Origin: Bacillus sp. KH172YL63
Lineage (GTDB): Bacteria; Bacillota; Bacilli; Bacillales; Bacillaceae_B
Direction of reading: 5' to 3'
Length of the DNA stretch: 64,000 bases
Assembly (NCBI RefSeq): GCF_011398925.1
Contig: NZ_AP022842.1
Location: forward strand, 2,592,001-2,656,000
The notes under the pieces are model-generated. The model had not been told where the DNA came from, searched no databases, and saw nothing but the letters and a program-made list of their open reading frames with translations. Of the stretch, positions 18,480 to 27,839 are shown piece by piece. Numbering within the stretch: the first letter of the stretch is position 1; each line of letters begins with the position of its first letter. The position numbers were made by a program, and so were the translations under genes.

Positions 18480-19341
18480 GTGAATCCTCCTCTGTCCCTA
18501 CACTGATGATGATATTGTCGATTAATCTTGCATGTTTAAATTGAACGGCCATGGCGATGATGACGTCGCCTTTAAGCTCATTCAAACTTTTCAATTCGGG
18601 ATATGAATGTACTTCTATATAATCGATGATTCCTGATGTATGATCATGGATATAAGAAGTAATCATTGAAATGATGTCTGAAGGGTTGCGCTCCCCCGCT
18701 TCAATCTGCATCTTCGCCTTTACAAGGCTTTTGTAGATACAGGGCGCTTCTGCTCTTTCTTCTTCAGACAGGTATACATTTCTTGAACTTTTCGCCAACC
18801 CATCGCTTTCGCGGATGGTCGGTACCCTGATGATCTCGACCGGGAAGAAATAATCGCTTACTAGCCCTTCCACTACGGCAACCTGCTGGGCATCCTTCAA
18901 GCCGAAATAAGCGCTGTCAGGCTGAACGAGGTGGAACAGTTTCGTCAACACCGTGACCACACCGTCAAAATGACCTTCCCGCTTTCGTCCGCACATGACG
19001 CCGACCCGCTCTTTCACATTCATGACAATTGACTGTACGCCAGGGTAGATCCCTTCCACTTCAGGTATGAACAAGATGTCAACACCTGATTCGGCCGCCA
19101 ACCTCGAGTCCCTTTCAACGTCACGGGGATAACGGTCAAAGTCTTCATTCGGTCCGAATTGAAGTGGATTGACAAATATGCTCATGACGACAACATCATG
19201 ATTACTTCGCGCTTCCTTCACAAGAGTGAGGTGTCCTTCATGGAGGAAACCCATCGTCGGGACAAATCCTATAGATGCACCCTTTTTCTTCAGATGACCT
19301 ATCTCTTTTTGTAAATGGGTGATTTCCTTGATTATGTTCAT
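18472..19341 (-). CDS. panC: Pantothenate synthetase (pantoate-beta-alanine ligase)
   Basis: PanC joins pantoate and beta-alanine with ATP. The 289-residue product shows the adenylylation motif [14 protein letters not shown] (HxGH), [27 protein letters not shown] and the KMSKS-like KSSRNVYL. Its start overlaps the panB stop as ATGA. Confidence 0.97.
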   Translation of the reverse strand: MNIIKEITHLQKEIGHLKKKGASIGFVPTMGFLHEGHLTLVKEARSNHDVVVMSIFVNPLQFGPNEDFDRYPRDVERDSRLAAESGVDILFIPEVEGIYPGVQSIVMNVKERVGVMCGRKREGHFDGVVTVLTKLFHLVQPDSAYFGLKDAQQVAVVEGLVSDYFFPVEIIRVPTIRESDGLAKSSRNVYLSEEERAEAPCIYKSLVKAKMQIEAGERNPSDIISMITSYIHDHTSGIIDYIEVHSYPELKSLNELKGDVIIAMAVQFKHARLIDNIIISVGTEEDSHV

Positions 19342-20177
19342 TTAGATAATCCTCCATACAGCGCCTGAAGCTCCTCATCACCCATGGTAAAAGATTGGGC
19401 ATCATCCGGAAAGCTCTCGGCTTTCACTTCAGCTATATATGTGGCAATTCCGGAGCGCATGATCTCTGTGACATTGCTGTATTGTTTGACGAATTTCGGT
19501 ACCCGGTCCACTCCAAACGTGACAAGATCATGAAAAACCAACACTTGACCGTCGGTATCCCTTCCTGCCCCGATACCGATTGTCGGAATCTTTAACGCTT
19601 CTGATACTTCTTTGGCAAGTTGTTTCGGTACACACTCAAGGACCAGGGCAAATGCCCCTGCTTCTTCACATTTTCGTGCATCTTCAATCAACTGCCTGGC
19701 TGCTTCGGCTGTCTTCCCCTGTACTTTGTATCCGCCTAGGACACCGACGGACTGTGGGGTCAACCCTAAATGTGCCACGACCGGAATGCCTGCAGAAGTC
19801 AGGGATTGGATGCGGTCGATGACATGTCCGCTTCCTTCCACCTTCACTGCATGTGCGCCTCCCTGCTGAAGGATCTCTGCAGCTGTCTTCAGGGTTTCTT
19901 CCCTTGATAGATGGTAAGACATAAACGGCATGTCCGTCACGATGAACGTGTCTTTCGCCCCTCTTTTAACTGCCTTCGTATGATGAATCATATCTGCAAC
20001 AGTTACAGGCACCGTTGAATCATAGCCCAATACGACCATGCCGAGGCTGTCGCCGACAAGAATGACATCGATCCCTGCTTCTTCCGCAATTTTGGCGGTC
20101 GGATAATCGTATGCCGTCAACATCGAAATCTTTTTCTTTTCGTTTTTCATTTTGAGAAAATCTGTCGTTTGTTTCAT
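19338..20177 (-). CDS. panB: 3-methyl-2-oxobutanoate hydroxymethyltransferase
   Basis: PanB forms ketopantoate from ketoisovalerate and methylene-tetrahydrofolate, the first committed step of pantothenate synthesis. The 279-residue TIM-barrel protein has [26 protein letters not shown] (metal and substrate site), VKVEGSG and [10 protein letters not shown] with the catalytic Glu, and [17 protein letters not shown]. The ATG follows gaaggagg. The gene is preceded by a leader of about 210 bases with terminator-like structure, so expression of panBCD is probably controlled at the RNA level. Confidence 0.97.
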   Translation of the reverse strand: MKQTTDFLKMKNEKKKISMLTAYDYPTAKIAEEAGIDVILVGDSLGMVVLGYDSTVPVTVADMIHHTKAVKRGAKDTFIVTDMPFMSYHLSREETLKTAAEILQQGGAHAVKVEGSGHVIDRIQSLTSAGIPVVAHLGLTPQSVGVLGGYKVQGKTAEAARQLIEDARKCEEAGAFALVLECVPKQLAKEVSEALKIPTIGIGAGRDTDGQVLVFHDLVTFGVDRVPKFVKQYSNVTEIMRSGIATYIAEVKAESFPDDAQSFTMGDEELQALYGGLSK

Positions 20178-20388
20178 AGTATCCTCCTTCTTTTCAGTCA
20201 GAGGTGACGAAAAACAATGAAAGCACTTTCATATTTAGAACAAAAAAACCTCCTGAAAAATGACAGAAGGATCATAAGTGTAAGATATCATTGTTTCGAC
20301 CCTCTGTCCCAGTCCACAATGGATCAAGGCAGAAATTGTATTTATAGCATTTGTTTGACGCAGGGTGCAGTTCCAAGGATACTGCCCA
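20178..20388 (-). promoter_or_regulatory. Structured 5' leader of panBCD with terminator/antiterminator (candidate pan RNA motif)
   Basis: On the minus strand the arms ccttctg (20270-20264) and caggagg (20255-20249) form a hairpin followed by seven T (20248-20242), an intrinsic terminator about 65 bases ahead of panB. Upstream, gacagaggg (20308-20300) can pair over 9 bp with ccttctgtc and would then block the terminator stem. A further hairpin gcagt...actgc lies near the start of the leader. The published pan motif RNA occurs upstream of panB in Firmicutes, including B. subtilis; I could not check its two conserved bulged adenosines here. The ligand, if any, is unknown. Confidence 0.6.
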
Positions 20389-20393
20389 AAGAA

Positions 20394-20402
20394 ATTATAC
20401 CA
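20394..20402 (-). promoter_or_regulatory. Candidate extended -10 promoter of panBCD
   Basis: TATAAT at 20399-20394 is preceded by TGG (extended -10, TGnTATAAT). No good -35 is visible at 17-18 bp (tacttc). Position upstream of the structured leader supports it. Confidence 0.45.
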
Positions 20403-20403
20403 T

Positions 20404-20437
20404 ATTAAATGGGATGGAAGTACAAGTTTCGCTTCCA
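20404..20437 (-). terminator. Hairpin after birA
   Basis: A perfect 10-bp stem gggatggaag/cttccatccc with an 11-base loop lies 15-45 bases after the birA stop. The trailing atttaatat is a weak U-run, and the hairpin overlaps the panB promoter region. Confidence 0.5.
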
Positions 20438-20449
20438 TCCCTCTTCCTC

Positions 20450-21433
20450 TTATATATTCACTTCAATATCCGCAGAATATATCTGGTGCACGGTACCTGA
20501 CGAGTCTTCTATTTTCAGCACCCCGTCCTCCGTGATGCCTAAAGCACGTCCTTCTATCGTACCGTTGATCGTCCGGGCACGAATCCTTTTCCCAATGCTG
20601 ATGGCGTAACTTTCCCATAACAGCTTGATCGGCGTGAATCCTTCTTTCATATAAAGAGAATACAGCGCTTCGATCCGCTCTAACACTTTCTGGACAACCT
20701 CTGCCCTTGAGATATGTTCACCTTTTTCAAGTGAAAGGGAAGTGGCAATTCCCTGTATTTCGTCGGGGAAGTGCTCACTCTGTTGATTAACATTCATTCC
20801 AATCCCGATAATGATCGAATTGATTTTATCCGATTCAGCCTGCAATTCCGTCAGGATTCCGGTCACTTTCTTTCCGTCAATGAGAATATCATTCGGCCAT
20901 TTGATCTGCGGCTCAAGGCCTGTTGCTTCCTCGATCGCCTGAACGACTGCGACTGCTGTGATAAGCGTGAACTGGGGAGCCTTTTGCGGAGGGAGTAACG
21001 GCTTCAGAATCAGACTCATCCAAATCCCGGTCCCCTTCGAAGAATGCCACTCCCTCATCAGCCTGCCCCTGCCTGCAGTCTGTTCATCCGCTATGACAAG
21101 GGTCCCTTCGACTGCTCCATCACTCGCCAGCATATGAGCGATTTTCTGGGTGCTTTCAACCGTTTCTTCGTAATGGATCACGGTCCCCAACGTCTTCGTC
21201 CCAAGGCCGAGCCGGATGTTGTTCCCTGAGACTCCGTCTGGTGTTTCAATGATCCGGTATCCTTTTTTCCTTACAGCTTCCAGCACAAACCCTTCTTTGC
21301 GAAGTTCTTCGATATGCTTCCAAATCGCCGTCCTGGAACAGCCTGCGATATCTGCCAGTGCCTGTCCAGAAAGGAACTCCTGATTCGATTCCGACAACGC
21401 TTGCAGGACCTTCTTTCTTATAGTCGATTGCAT
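20450..21433 (-). CDS. birA: Bifunctional biotin-protein ligase / biotin operon repressor
   Basis: The 327-residue product has an N-terminal winged helix-turn-helix (residues 1-65, DIAGCSRTAIWKHIEELRKEGF), the catalytic GRGRLMREWHSSKGTGIWMS, KWPNDILIDGKKVTGIL, and a C-terminal SH3-like domain. It biotinylates carboxylases and represses biotin genes when loaded with biotinyl-AMP. ATG 21433 follows ggagg, inside the 3' end of cca, so the two genes overlap and are probably coupled. Confidence 0.95.
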   Translation of the reverse strand: MQSTIRKKVLQALSESNQEFLSGQALADIAGCSRTAIWKHIEELRKEGFVLEAVRKKGYRIIETPDGVSGNNIRLGLGTKTLGTVIHYEETVESTQKIAHMLASDGAVEGTLVIADEQTAGRGRLMREWHSSKGTGIWMSLILKPLLPPQKAPQFTLITAVAVVQAIEEATGLEPQIKWPNDILIDGKKVTGILTELQAESDKINSIIIGIGMNVNQQSEHFPDEIQGIATSLSLEKGEHISRAEVVQKVLERIEALYSLYMKEGFTPIKLLWESYAISIGKRIRARTINGTIEGRALGITEDGVLKIEDSSGTVHQIYSADIEVNI

Positions 21434-22623
21434 TCCTCCAGCCACCTCCTAATCTGATTTTTATCATTGGTGATTATTTCATCAAGGACTGCTATTTCAA
21501 TGTCTGAGAGAAGCTCTTTTACCCATGGTCCGCCACTTAGATTCGTCCAGCCCATTAAATCCTTACCCGTTACGGCCAGCTCCTCCCTTGATGTAATCGA
21601 TAACCGGCGGTATGCTTCCCTGATTTGTTCTTCATCCGACCGGCTATCGGCTTTCATACACCCGTAGACCGCTTCCACATTCAATGCAGCAACCAGGCCT
21701 GCCCTGTAAAGCAGAGCATTAGACCAGCCCGATTCAATTCTGTGTCCGAGGATTTCAAGTTCTTTGCAGCGCTCCTTGACCGTTTTCGTCGGCAGTCTCC
21801 AACCTTTTAAAAACGTCTGGGGATCTTTCATCTTCATCTCAGCCAATAGAAGGAGCCAGGATTTATCTCCACTCAAATAACCCACTGATGGCAAATCCGC
21901 CACTTTTTCCAACGCTTGCTTATAAGGAGAAAGGGAAGGGAGTTCTTGATAAAGATTTGTCTTTGTGAGAAGCTTCAAAGCCTCCTGAGAAAACGGACCA
22001 GACAGTAATTTCTGAAATTCCATCGTCTTTCTCTCAACCGCTATGTGGCCCAGCAGCTGAGAGTGCTCTGTCATTGCATCCATTGTAGCCCAATCGAGGC
22101 TAAAGCCCAATTGACTGACAAACCTGACTCCCCTCATCATCCGCAGTGCATCTTCTGAAAATCTTGAATGTGGAGACCCTACCGTACGGATTAATTTGTT
22201 ATGTATATCCCGCTGACCATGAAAAGGATCATATATTTTCCCTTCACTATCCATGGCCATACTGTTCATGGTGAAATCCCGGCGGGTCAGGTCGCCATCA
22301 AGAGAACGGATGAATTCCACCTTGTCAGGCCTCCTGAAATCAGCGTACGCAGATTCTGTACGGAAGGTGGTGATTTCATAATCACTTCCTTCATACATCA
22401 CGAGTATCGTGCCATGTTCGATGCCCACATCGACAGTTCTCGGGAAAATCTCTTTCATCTCTTGAGGGAGGGCAGAAGTGGCGATATCTACATCATTGAT
22501 CGGCCTGCCCAGTATATAATCCCTGACAGATCCCCCAACGAAATAGGCCTCATAACCTGCATCTTCAATTTTTTTCAATACCGGTACAGCTTTTTGAAAA
22601 ATTTCCGGCAACACTTTACACAC
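21418..22623 (-). CDS. cca: CCA-adding tRNA nucleotidyltransferase
   Basis: This enzyme adds or repairs the 3' CCA of tRNAs. The 401-residue class II enzyme has YFVGGSVRDYILGRPINDVDIATSA (nucleotidyltransferase head with the DxD metal site), TFRTESAY, RRDFTMNSMAM and EDALRMMRGVRF. The GTG start at 22623 has a weak ribosome site (gcaggt). It is downstream of bshA, within the bshB1-bshA-cca-birA run found across Bacillus. Confidence 0.95.
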   Translation of the reverse strand: MCKVLPEIFQKAVPVLKKIEDAGYEAYFVGGSVRDYILGRPINDVDIATSALPQEMKEIFPRTVDVGIEHGTILVMYEGSDYEITTFRTESAYADFRRPDKVEFIRSLDGDLTRRDFTMNSMAMDSEGKIYDPFHGQRDIHNKLIRTVGSPHSRFSEDALRMMRGVRFVSQLGFSLDWATMDAMTEHSQLLGHIAVERKTMEFQKLLSGPFSQEALKLLTKTNLYQELPSLSPYKQALEKVADLPSVGYLSGDKSWLLLLAEMKMKDPQTFLKGWRLPTKTVKERCKELEILGHRIESGWSNALLYRAGLVAALNVEAVYGCMKADSRSDEEQIREAYRRLSITSREELAVTGKDLMGWTNLSGGPWVKELLSDIEIAVLDEIITNDKNQIRRWLEECNRL

Positions 22624-22656
22624 CTGCTTTTATCATGGGCTCAGCCAACGATCGTT

Positions 22657-23781
22657 TTATTTCAGTACTTCATGATAAATACGCTCATACTGTTCGACAA
22701 TCTTACTGGAATGAAACGTCGACCGTGCAGTGGTAAGGGCATTCTGAGAAAGCTCTTTATGGAGCGTCTCATCCTTCAGGACTTCGAGAGCCTTCCGGGT
22801 GACTTCCGTGATATTCCCCACTTCACAAATAAAACCGTTCCATCCATCCCGGATCACTTCAGGTATGCCGCCGACATTTGTTCCGATGCCCGGAACCCCG
22901 CAGGCCATCGCTTCGAGGGCAACCAGACCGAAGCTCTCCTTTTCAGAGAGGAGCAATTTAAGATCACTGATTGAATAAAGCTCCTCCAGATTATCCTGTT
23001 TCCCCAGGAATAGTACTTTATCCTTCAGTCCAAGCTCTCGTACCTGCCTGCATATGACCGTCATTTCAGGTCCGTCCCCTACGAGCAGGAGCTTTGCGGG
23101 AATCTCAGACTGAATACGGTGAAAGGCCGCAACTACATCCGTCACTCTTTTTACCCCTCGGAAGTTCGAGACGTGGATGATGACTTTTTCATCATCCTTG
23201 ATCCCGTATTCTTTCTTCAGGTGATGGGAATCGACTGCCCGGTACACACGTTCGTCAATAAAGTTATAAACCGTCTCAATGTCTTTATCCGGTTGGATCA
23301 AATCATATGTTTGCTTTACGAGGGCAGAAGAAACAGCGGTCACTACGTCTGATTTTTCAATCCCGAAACGGATCGCACCGGTTAATGATGGATCATACCC
23401 AAGCACGGTAATATCTGTCCCATGCAGGGTCGTGACAATTTTCACGTCTTTTCCTGCCATCTGTTTGCCGAGGATCGCACATACAGCATGGGGGATGGCA
23501 TAATGGACATGAAGGATATCAAGGTTCTCCCGCTCCGTCACTTCTGCCATTTTATTCGCAAGTGCTAGGTCGTAAGGAGGGTATTGGAACACCGAATATT
23601 GACTCACTTCCACTTGATGAAAATAAATATTATGATACATCTTATTCAATCTGAACGGAATGCTTGATGTGATGAAATGGATTTCATGGCCTCTTTCAGC
23701 CAATAACTTTCCGAGCTCTGTCGCCACGACGCCGGATCCCCCGACAGTCGGATAGCAGGTTATTCCTATTTTAAGTTTCAT
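22657..23781 (-). CDS. bshA: N-acetyl-alpha-D-glucosaminyl L-malate synthase (bacillithiol step 1)
   Basis: BshA transfers GlcNAc from UDP-GlcNAc to L-malate. The 374-residue GT4 glycosyltransferase has [24 protein letters not shown] at the N terminus, [12 protein letters not shown], and the donor-site motif [29 protein letters not shown] near residues 282-310. It is 4 bases downstream of bshB1, so the first two bacillithiol steps are co-transcribed. Confidence 0.95.
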   Translation of the reverse strand: MKLKIGITCYPTVGGSGVVATELGKLLAERGHEIHFITSSIPFRLNKMYHNIYFHQVEVSQYSVFQYPPYDLALANKMAEVTERENLDILHVHYAIPHAVCAILGKQMAGKDVKIVTTLHGTDITVLGYDPSLTGAIRFGIEKSDVVTAVSSALVKQTYDLIQPDKDIETVYNFIDERVYRAVDSHHLKKEYGIKDDEKVIIHVSNFRGVKRVTDVVAAFHRIQSEIPAKLLLVGDGPEMTVICRQVRELGLKDKVLFLGKQDNLEELYSISDLKLLLSEKESFGLVALEAMACGVPGIGTNVGGIPEVIRDGWNGFICEVGNITEVTRKALEVLKDETLHKELSQNALTTARSTFHSSKIVEQYERIYHEVLK

Positions 23782-23785
23782 ACTG

Positions 23786-24487
23786 TTATTCTCCTAACAA
23801 ATCATGATGCAAGATAAGGGATTGATGGGAGAAGAAACCTTCTGCATATCGCAATCCTGCATCTTTCCCGATCATACGCTCCCTTGCCGCCACCGCTTCG
23901 ATATACCCGTCCGTCAATGGCGTCATCACGCCGTCTGTCCCTTTGGCAAACTGGCTTTTATAAGCCTCCAGACTTAGGACCTTCTTCTCCATGAACCCTT
24001 CAATATCCACCACAAAATCCGGCTTATGAAATCCGTTGATCATATAAAAGAAAAGGTTCTCTGCCTTATGACCAGGGATGCTTGAATGGAATTTCCTGAT
24101 TCCAGCAGAGAAAAAAGCTTCTTTCACCAATCTCGAAGCGTTTCCGTGGTCCGGGTGACGATCCTGTTCATACGGAGCGAATATCGCTTTCGGTTTATAC
24201 TTCCTTATCACATTTACAACTTTCTTGATATTGTCATCTGTTATGTATATGCCCCTGTCGGGAATATCCAGCGTTTCCCGTTTATATGCTCCCAGTACGC
24301 GGGCAGCTTTCAAGGCTTCTTCTTTCCTGAGTGGAACGGAACCATTGGATGAAAGCTCTGCCTCAGTAAGGTCGCATATCACAATTTTCTTCCCAACTGA
24401 CGCGTACTTCGCCAAAGTTCCGCCCATTCCGATTTCCACATCGTCTGCATGTGCCCCGAATGCCAGAATATCTGTTTGGTGCTCCAC
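23786..24487 (-). CDS. bshB1: Bacillithiol biosynthesis deacetylase BshB1 (LmbE/PIG-L family)
   Basis: BshB1 removes the acetyl group from GlcNAc-malate. The 233-residue zinc enzyme has the AHADD signature at residues 12-16 (H13, D15, D16) and [17 protein letters not shown] as the second metal-ligand block. The start is GTG 24487 behind ggagga. It lies between mgsA and bshA, the standard arrangement. Confidence 0.95.
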   Translation of the reverse strand: MEHQTDILAFGAHADDVEIGMGGTLAKYASVGKKIVICDLTEAELSSNGSVPLRKEEALKAARVLGAYKRETLDIPDRGIYITDDNIKKVVNVIRKYKPKAIFAPYEQDRHPDHGNASRLVKEAFFSAGIRKFHSSIPGHKAENLFFYMINGFHKPDFVVDIEGFMEKKVLSLEAYKSQFAKGTDGVMTPLTDGYIEAVAARERMIGKDAGLRYAEGFFSHQSLILHHDLLGE

Positions 24488-24488
24488 A

Positions 24489-24896
24489 CTACTCCTCCTT
24501 ATCCGTGATGACGCTTCTCCATTCGATATCCCCTTTTTCTAAGCCTCTGACCAGCACTTCCGCTGTCCCCATATTGGTGGCAAGCGGAACCGCGTACACA
24601 TCACACAGCCTGATCAAGGCAGATACATCAGGTTCATGGGGTTGTGCCGTTAAGGGATCCCTGAAAAACAGGATGAGATCCATCTTATTATTTGCGATAT
24701 AAGACCCGATTTCCTGGTCTCCCCCAAGCGGACCTGAACGGAATCGATGGACGGATAGACCGGTTTCGTCCTGTATCCGTTTCCCTGTCGTACCTGTCGC
24801 AAAGAGGGAATGCTTCTCAATGATTGATTTATAAGCCAATACAAAGCGAATCAGATCATCTTTTTTCTTATCATGAGCAATCAATGCAATATTCAT
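24489..24896 (-). CDS. mgsA: Methylglyoxal synthase
   Basis: MgsA converts dihydroxyacetone phosphate to methylglyoxal, relieving phosphosugar stress. The 135-residue product has [37 protein letters not shown] (catalytic Asp) and [21 protein letters not shown] 24896 is preferred over 24905 because aagga is eight bases upstream and it aligns with the usual [11 protein letters not shown] start. It lies between dapB and bshB1 with almost no gap. Confidence 0.96.
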   Translation of the reverse strand: MNIALIAHDKKKDDLIRFVLAYKSIIEKHSLFATGTTGKRIQDETGLSVHRFRSGPLGGDQEIGSYIANNKMDLILFFRDPLTAQPHEPDVSALIRLCDVYAVPLATNMGTAEVLVRGLEKGDIEWRSVITDKEE

Positions 24897-24907
24897 CACA
24901 CTCATCC

Positions 24908-25678
24908 TTAGTCTAAAATATTTTCTAATCCATATACCAGTGTGTCTAACTTCATGACGGTTTCAACCGAGACTTTTACGCCTGACATGAAGCTTCCCCG
25001 ATTGAATGAATCATGGCGTATCGTCAGTGTCTGGCCTTCTGCCCCGAACATCACTTGCTGATGGGCAAGCAGCCCCGGCAGCCTGACGCTGTGGATATGC
25101 ATGCCGTCGACATCGGCGCCCCTTGCACCAGGGATCGTTTCCTTCTCATCAGGATGTCCCTGCTTCTTTCCTTCCCTGACTTCCTTTATCATTTCAGCTG
25201 TCTTCACAGCTGTTCCTGATGGCGCATCCAGCTTTTGATCATGATGAAGCTCCAAAATCTCCACATCCTTGAAATATTTCGCTGCAAGCTGGGAAAATTT
25301 CATCATCAGTACTGCGCCAATCGCAAAGTTCGGCGCGATGATGCATCCTAATGACTTCGATTGTGCAAGCTCTTTCAATTCCTCCAGTTCATCCGTGGTG
25401 AATCCTGTCGTACCCACGACTGGTCTGACCCCGTATTGTAGAGCTGTTTTCGTATGATGATAACCGACTTCCGGAGTGGTCAGGTCAATCAATACATGTG
25501 GTGCCTCTTCCTGAAAGCATGATTCAATATCTCCATATACCGGGACATCCCCTAATGGCAGTTCCTTATGGTCGATGACGCTGATGAGTGTAAAATGCTC
25601 CGTATCATTTACCAACTGAACGGCTTCCTTACCCATTCTTCCCCTAGGTCCTGCAATGGTAACCTTAATTTGATCCAT
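24908..25678 (-). CDS. dapB: 4-hydroxy-tetrahydrodipicolinate reductase
   Basis: DapB acts in lysine, peptidoglycan diaminopimelate and spore dipicolinate synthesis. The 256-residue product has the NAD(P)H-binding [22 protein letters not shown], and the catalytic/substrate block [26 protein letters not shown] 25678 follows ggtgggg and overlaps the end of ypjD. It heads the dapB-mgsA-bshB1-bshA run. Confidence 0.96.
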   Translation of the reverse strand: MDQIKVTIAGPRGRMGKEAVQLVNDTEHFTLISVIDHKELPLGDVPVYGDIESCFQEEAPHVLIDLTTPEVGYHHTKTALQYGVRPVVGTTGFTTDELEELKELAQSKSLGCIIAPNFAIGAVLMMKFSQLAAKYFKDVEILELHHDQKLDAPSGTAVKTAEMIKEVREGKKQGHPDEKETIPGARGADVDGMHIHSVRLPGLLAHQQVMFGAEGQTLTIRHDSFNRGSFMSGVKVSVETVMKLDTLVYGLENILD

Positions 25679-26015
25679 CTTCATCCCCACCTTCTATTCT
25701 AGTCCAGCGATCTTTATCTCTTGTATTAAATTTATGCATCACACGATCGTGGGCTTCCTCAAGGCTGATATCAAGTGAGTTCGCCAGACAAATGACGACA
25801 AACAGGAGATCCCCGAGCTCTTCCTCAATCGTTTTTTCTTTTTCGCTCTTCTTTTTTGGCTTTTCACCGTAGTGATGATTCACTTCCCTGGCTAGTTCAC
25901 CGAGCTCCTCGCTCAGCCTTGCAACCATTGCCAACGGACTGAAATATCCTTCTTTAAATTGACTTATGTATTGATCCACTTCGTTTTGCATTTGTTGCAT
26001 CGTTTTTTGATCCAT
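25665..26015 (-). CDS. ypjD: MazG-like nucleotide pyrophosphohydrolase YpjD
   Basis: The 116-residue all-alpha NTP pyrophosphohydrolase has the metal-binding pattern [16 protein letters not shown] (ExxE) and [16 protein letters not shown] (ExxD). Proteins of this family hydrolyse (d)NTPs, possibly damaged ones. The length and link with dapB match B. subtilis YpjD. It is divergent from the YitT-type gene. Confidence 0.9.
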   Translation of the reverse strand: MDQKTMQQMQNEVDQYISQFKEGYFSPLAMVARLSEELGELAREVNHHYGEKPKKKSEKEKTIEEELGDLLFVVICLANSLDISLEEAHDRVMHKFNTRDKDRWTRIEGGDEDGSN

Positions 26016-26105
26016 ATAAGAAGCCTCACTCCTTCATTATCTCCTATCATGTTAGCTAAATCCTGCATGATTTACAAATATAAAGATTGATTTGTGAACT
26101 CTTGA

Positions 26106-26134
26106 TTGCCAGTTTGTTTTTCTTCTTATATAAT
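26106..26134 (+). promoter_or_regulatory. Sigma-A-type promoter of ypjC
   Basis: TTGCCA (26106-26111), a 17-bp spacer and TATAAT (26129-26134) give a near-consensus promoter, with the start site expected near 26141 and the ypjC ribosome site at about 26162. Confidence 0.75.
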
Positions 26135-26176
26135 GTCTCTGTCAACGAGATAATACAATAAAGGAGGGTATCGCTG

Positions 26177-27046
26177 ATGCTCGGCTTACGTTTGAAGAAT
26201 ATTCTGTTCATTTTATTAGGTTCCGCTATTTTTGCTTTTGGCCTTGTCCATTTCAATATGCAAAACAAGCTGGCAGAGGGTGGGTTCACAGGAATCACAC
26301 TTATCTTTTATTTCTTATTCGATATCGACCCGTCCTACTCCAACCTGGCTTTAAATATACCTCTATTCTTTTTGGGATGGAAGCTGCTCGGGAAGAGAGC
26401 TTTCTACTATACCGTCATTGGTACTGTTGCGTTATCGGTATTTCTTTGGATATTCCAGAGGTTCCAAATGACGATCAATCTTGAGGGTGATTTATTTCTC
26501 GCCGCGTTATTTGCCGGAGTGTTCATCGGAATAGGGCTCGGAATCATATTTCGCTATGGAGGAACGACCGGGGGCGTTGATATCATTGCAAGACTTGCCC
26601 ATAAGTACATAGGCTGGAGTATGGGTAAGACAATGTTCATGTTTGATGCCGTCGTCATCGGTGCATCCCTTGTGACTTATCTTGAGTACCGGGAAGCGAT
26701 GTATACATTGGTGGCAGTATTTGTGGCGGCCCGGGTCATTGATTTCATGCAGGAAGGCGCCTACTCTGCAAGGGGAGCGATGATCATTTCAGAAAGTAAT
26801 GAGGAAATCGCGGACGCCATCAATGAAAAGATGGACCGCGGTGTGACAGTCTTAAGGGGACACGGATCATTTACGAAGCAGGAACGTGAAGTGCTTTACT
26901 GCGTTGTAGGAAAAAATGAGATCGTCCGACTTAAAAATATCATTACAAGCGTCGATCCCCACGCATTCGTCTCCGTGACCGTCGTGCACGATGTACTTGG
27001 AGAGGGATTCACACTGGATGCTGACAAGAACCCTTTACATGATTAG
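26177..27046 (+). CDS. ypjC: YitT family membrane protein YpjC (DUF161/DUF2179)
   Basis: This 289-residue protein has five or six membrane segments in residues 1-175 (for example NILFILLGSAIFAFGLVHF) and the family motif FRYGGTTGGVDIIARL. A cytoplasmic DUF2179 domain follows at the C terminus (RGVTVLRGHGSFTKQEREVLYCVV). The ATG follows aaaggaggg. It is the only plus-strand gene in this part, as in B. subtilis. Transport or regulatory function is unknown. Confidence 0.9.
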   Translation: MLGLRLKNILFILLGSAIFAFGLVHFNMQNKLAEGGFTGITLIFYFLFDIDPSYSNLALNIPLFFLGWKLLGKRAFYYTVIGTVALSVFLWIFQRFQMTINLEGDLFLAALFAGVFIGIGLGIIFRYGGTTGGVDIIARLAHKYIGWSMGKTMFMFDAVVIGASLVTYLEYREAMYTLVAVFVAARVIDFMQEGAYSARGAMIISESNEEIADAINEKMDRGVTVLRGHGSFTKQEREVLYCVVGKNEIVRLKNIITSVDPHAFVSVTVVHDVLGEGFTLDADKNPLHD

Positions 27047-27052
27047 CTCTAT

Positions 27053-27097
27053 ACAAAAAGCAGCTGGACCCGTTAGCGGGCCCAGCTGCTTTTTATT
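27053..27097. terminator. Bidirectional terminator between ypjC and the YugP-like gene
   Basis: Stem aaaaagcagctgg...ccagctgcttttt with inner gaccc/gggcc pairing sits between convergent genes, and the A/T arms can serve both strands. Confidence 0.85.
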
Positions 27098-27099
27098 GA

Positions 27100-27780
27100 T
27101 TAATCTTCTCCATTCATTCCTGTGAAGATCAAGATAAGCCTTAACAGTTCAATAACTGCCACAGCCGCTGCTGCAACATACGTCATGGCTGCTGCATTCA
27201 ATACTTTACGTGCATGCCGTTCTTCCTCGTTACGGATCAGACCGAGCGATACAATCTGGTCCATCGCACGGGAAGATGCATTAAATTCAACAGGCAGTGT
27301 GATTAATTGAAAAACAACCCCTGCCGCCATAAGAATGATCCCGAGAAGGAACATACCCGTCATTTGGGTAAACATACCGATCAGCAAGAAGATCCAGGAC
27401 ATATTCGACCCGATGTTCGCTACCGGTACAAGTGCGTGCCGGAATCTCAGGAACGCATAGCTTTCTGCATCCTGGATCGCATGTCCGACTTCATGGGCTG
27501 CAACTGCGGCTCCTGCTACAGAGTGGCCGTGATAATTATCGGGAGACAAAGCAACCGTTTTGGTGATCGGGTTGTAATGGTCACTCAAAAAGCCTCTGCC
27601 TTCTACCACTTTGACGTCATACAGGCCGTTTTCGTCAAGAATCCGCCTCGCCATCTCCCTACCGGTCATGCCTGAAGTGGTGGCTACCCTGGAATATTTC
27701 TTAAAGGTACTCTTCACACGCATCTGAGCACCTATTGGAATCAACGCTATCAGTAAAAAATAAATCAAAAATCCTGCCAT
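27100..27780 (-). CDS. yugP: YugP-like membrane zinc metallopeptidase
   Basis: This 226-residue protein has membrane segments at about 4-22, 120-150 and 195-220, and the zinc-protease signature HEVGHAIQ (AAHEVGHAIQDAES) in the middle. It is the DUF/peptidase family of B. subtilis YugP (about 225 residues). ATG 27780 follows ggaggt; the frame extends to 27843 into ypjB territory without a better site. In B. subtilis yugP lies elsewhere, so its position between ypjC and ypjB is a synteny difference. The substrate is unknown. Confidence 0.88.
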   Translation of the reverse strand: MAGFLIYFLLIALIPIGAQMRVKSTFKKYSRVATTSGMTGREMARRILDENGLYDVKVVEGRGFLSDHYNPITKTVALSPDNYHGHSVAGAAVAAHEVGHAIQDAESYAFLRFRHALVPVANIGSNMSWIFLLIGMFTQMTGMFLLGIILMAAGVVFQLITLPVEFNASSRAMDQIVSLGLIRNEEERHARKVLNAAAMTYVAAAAVAVIELLRLILIFTGMNGED

Positions 27781-27839
27781 TATCGCAATAACCTCCAGAT
27801 GATTAGATACATAAATTTTATAGTTCCCCAAACGCTCTG

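Noticed and set aside
22201..22974. 257-codon plus-strand frame opposite cca and bshA
   Set aside because: Both minus-strand genes are complete and well conserved; the plus frame has no recognisable domain.
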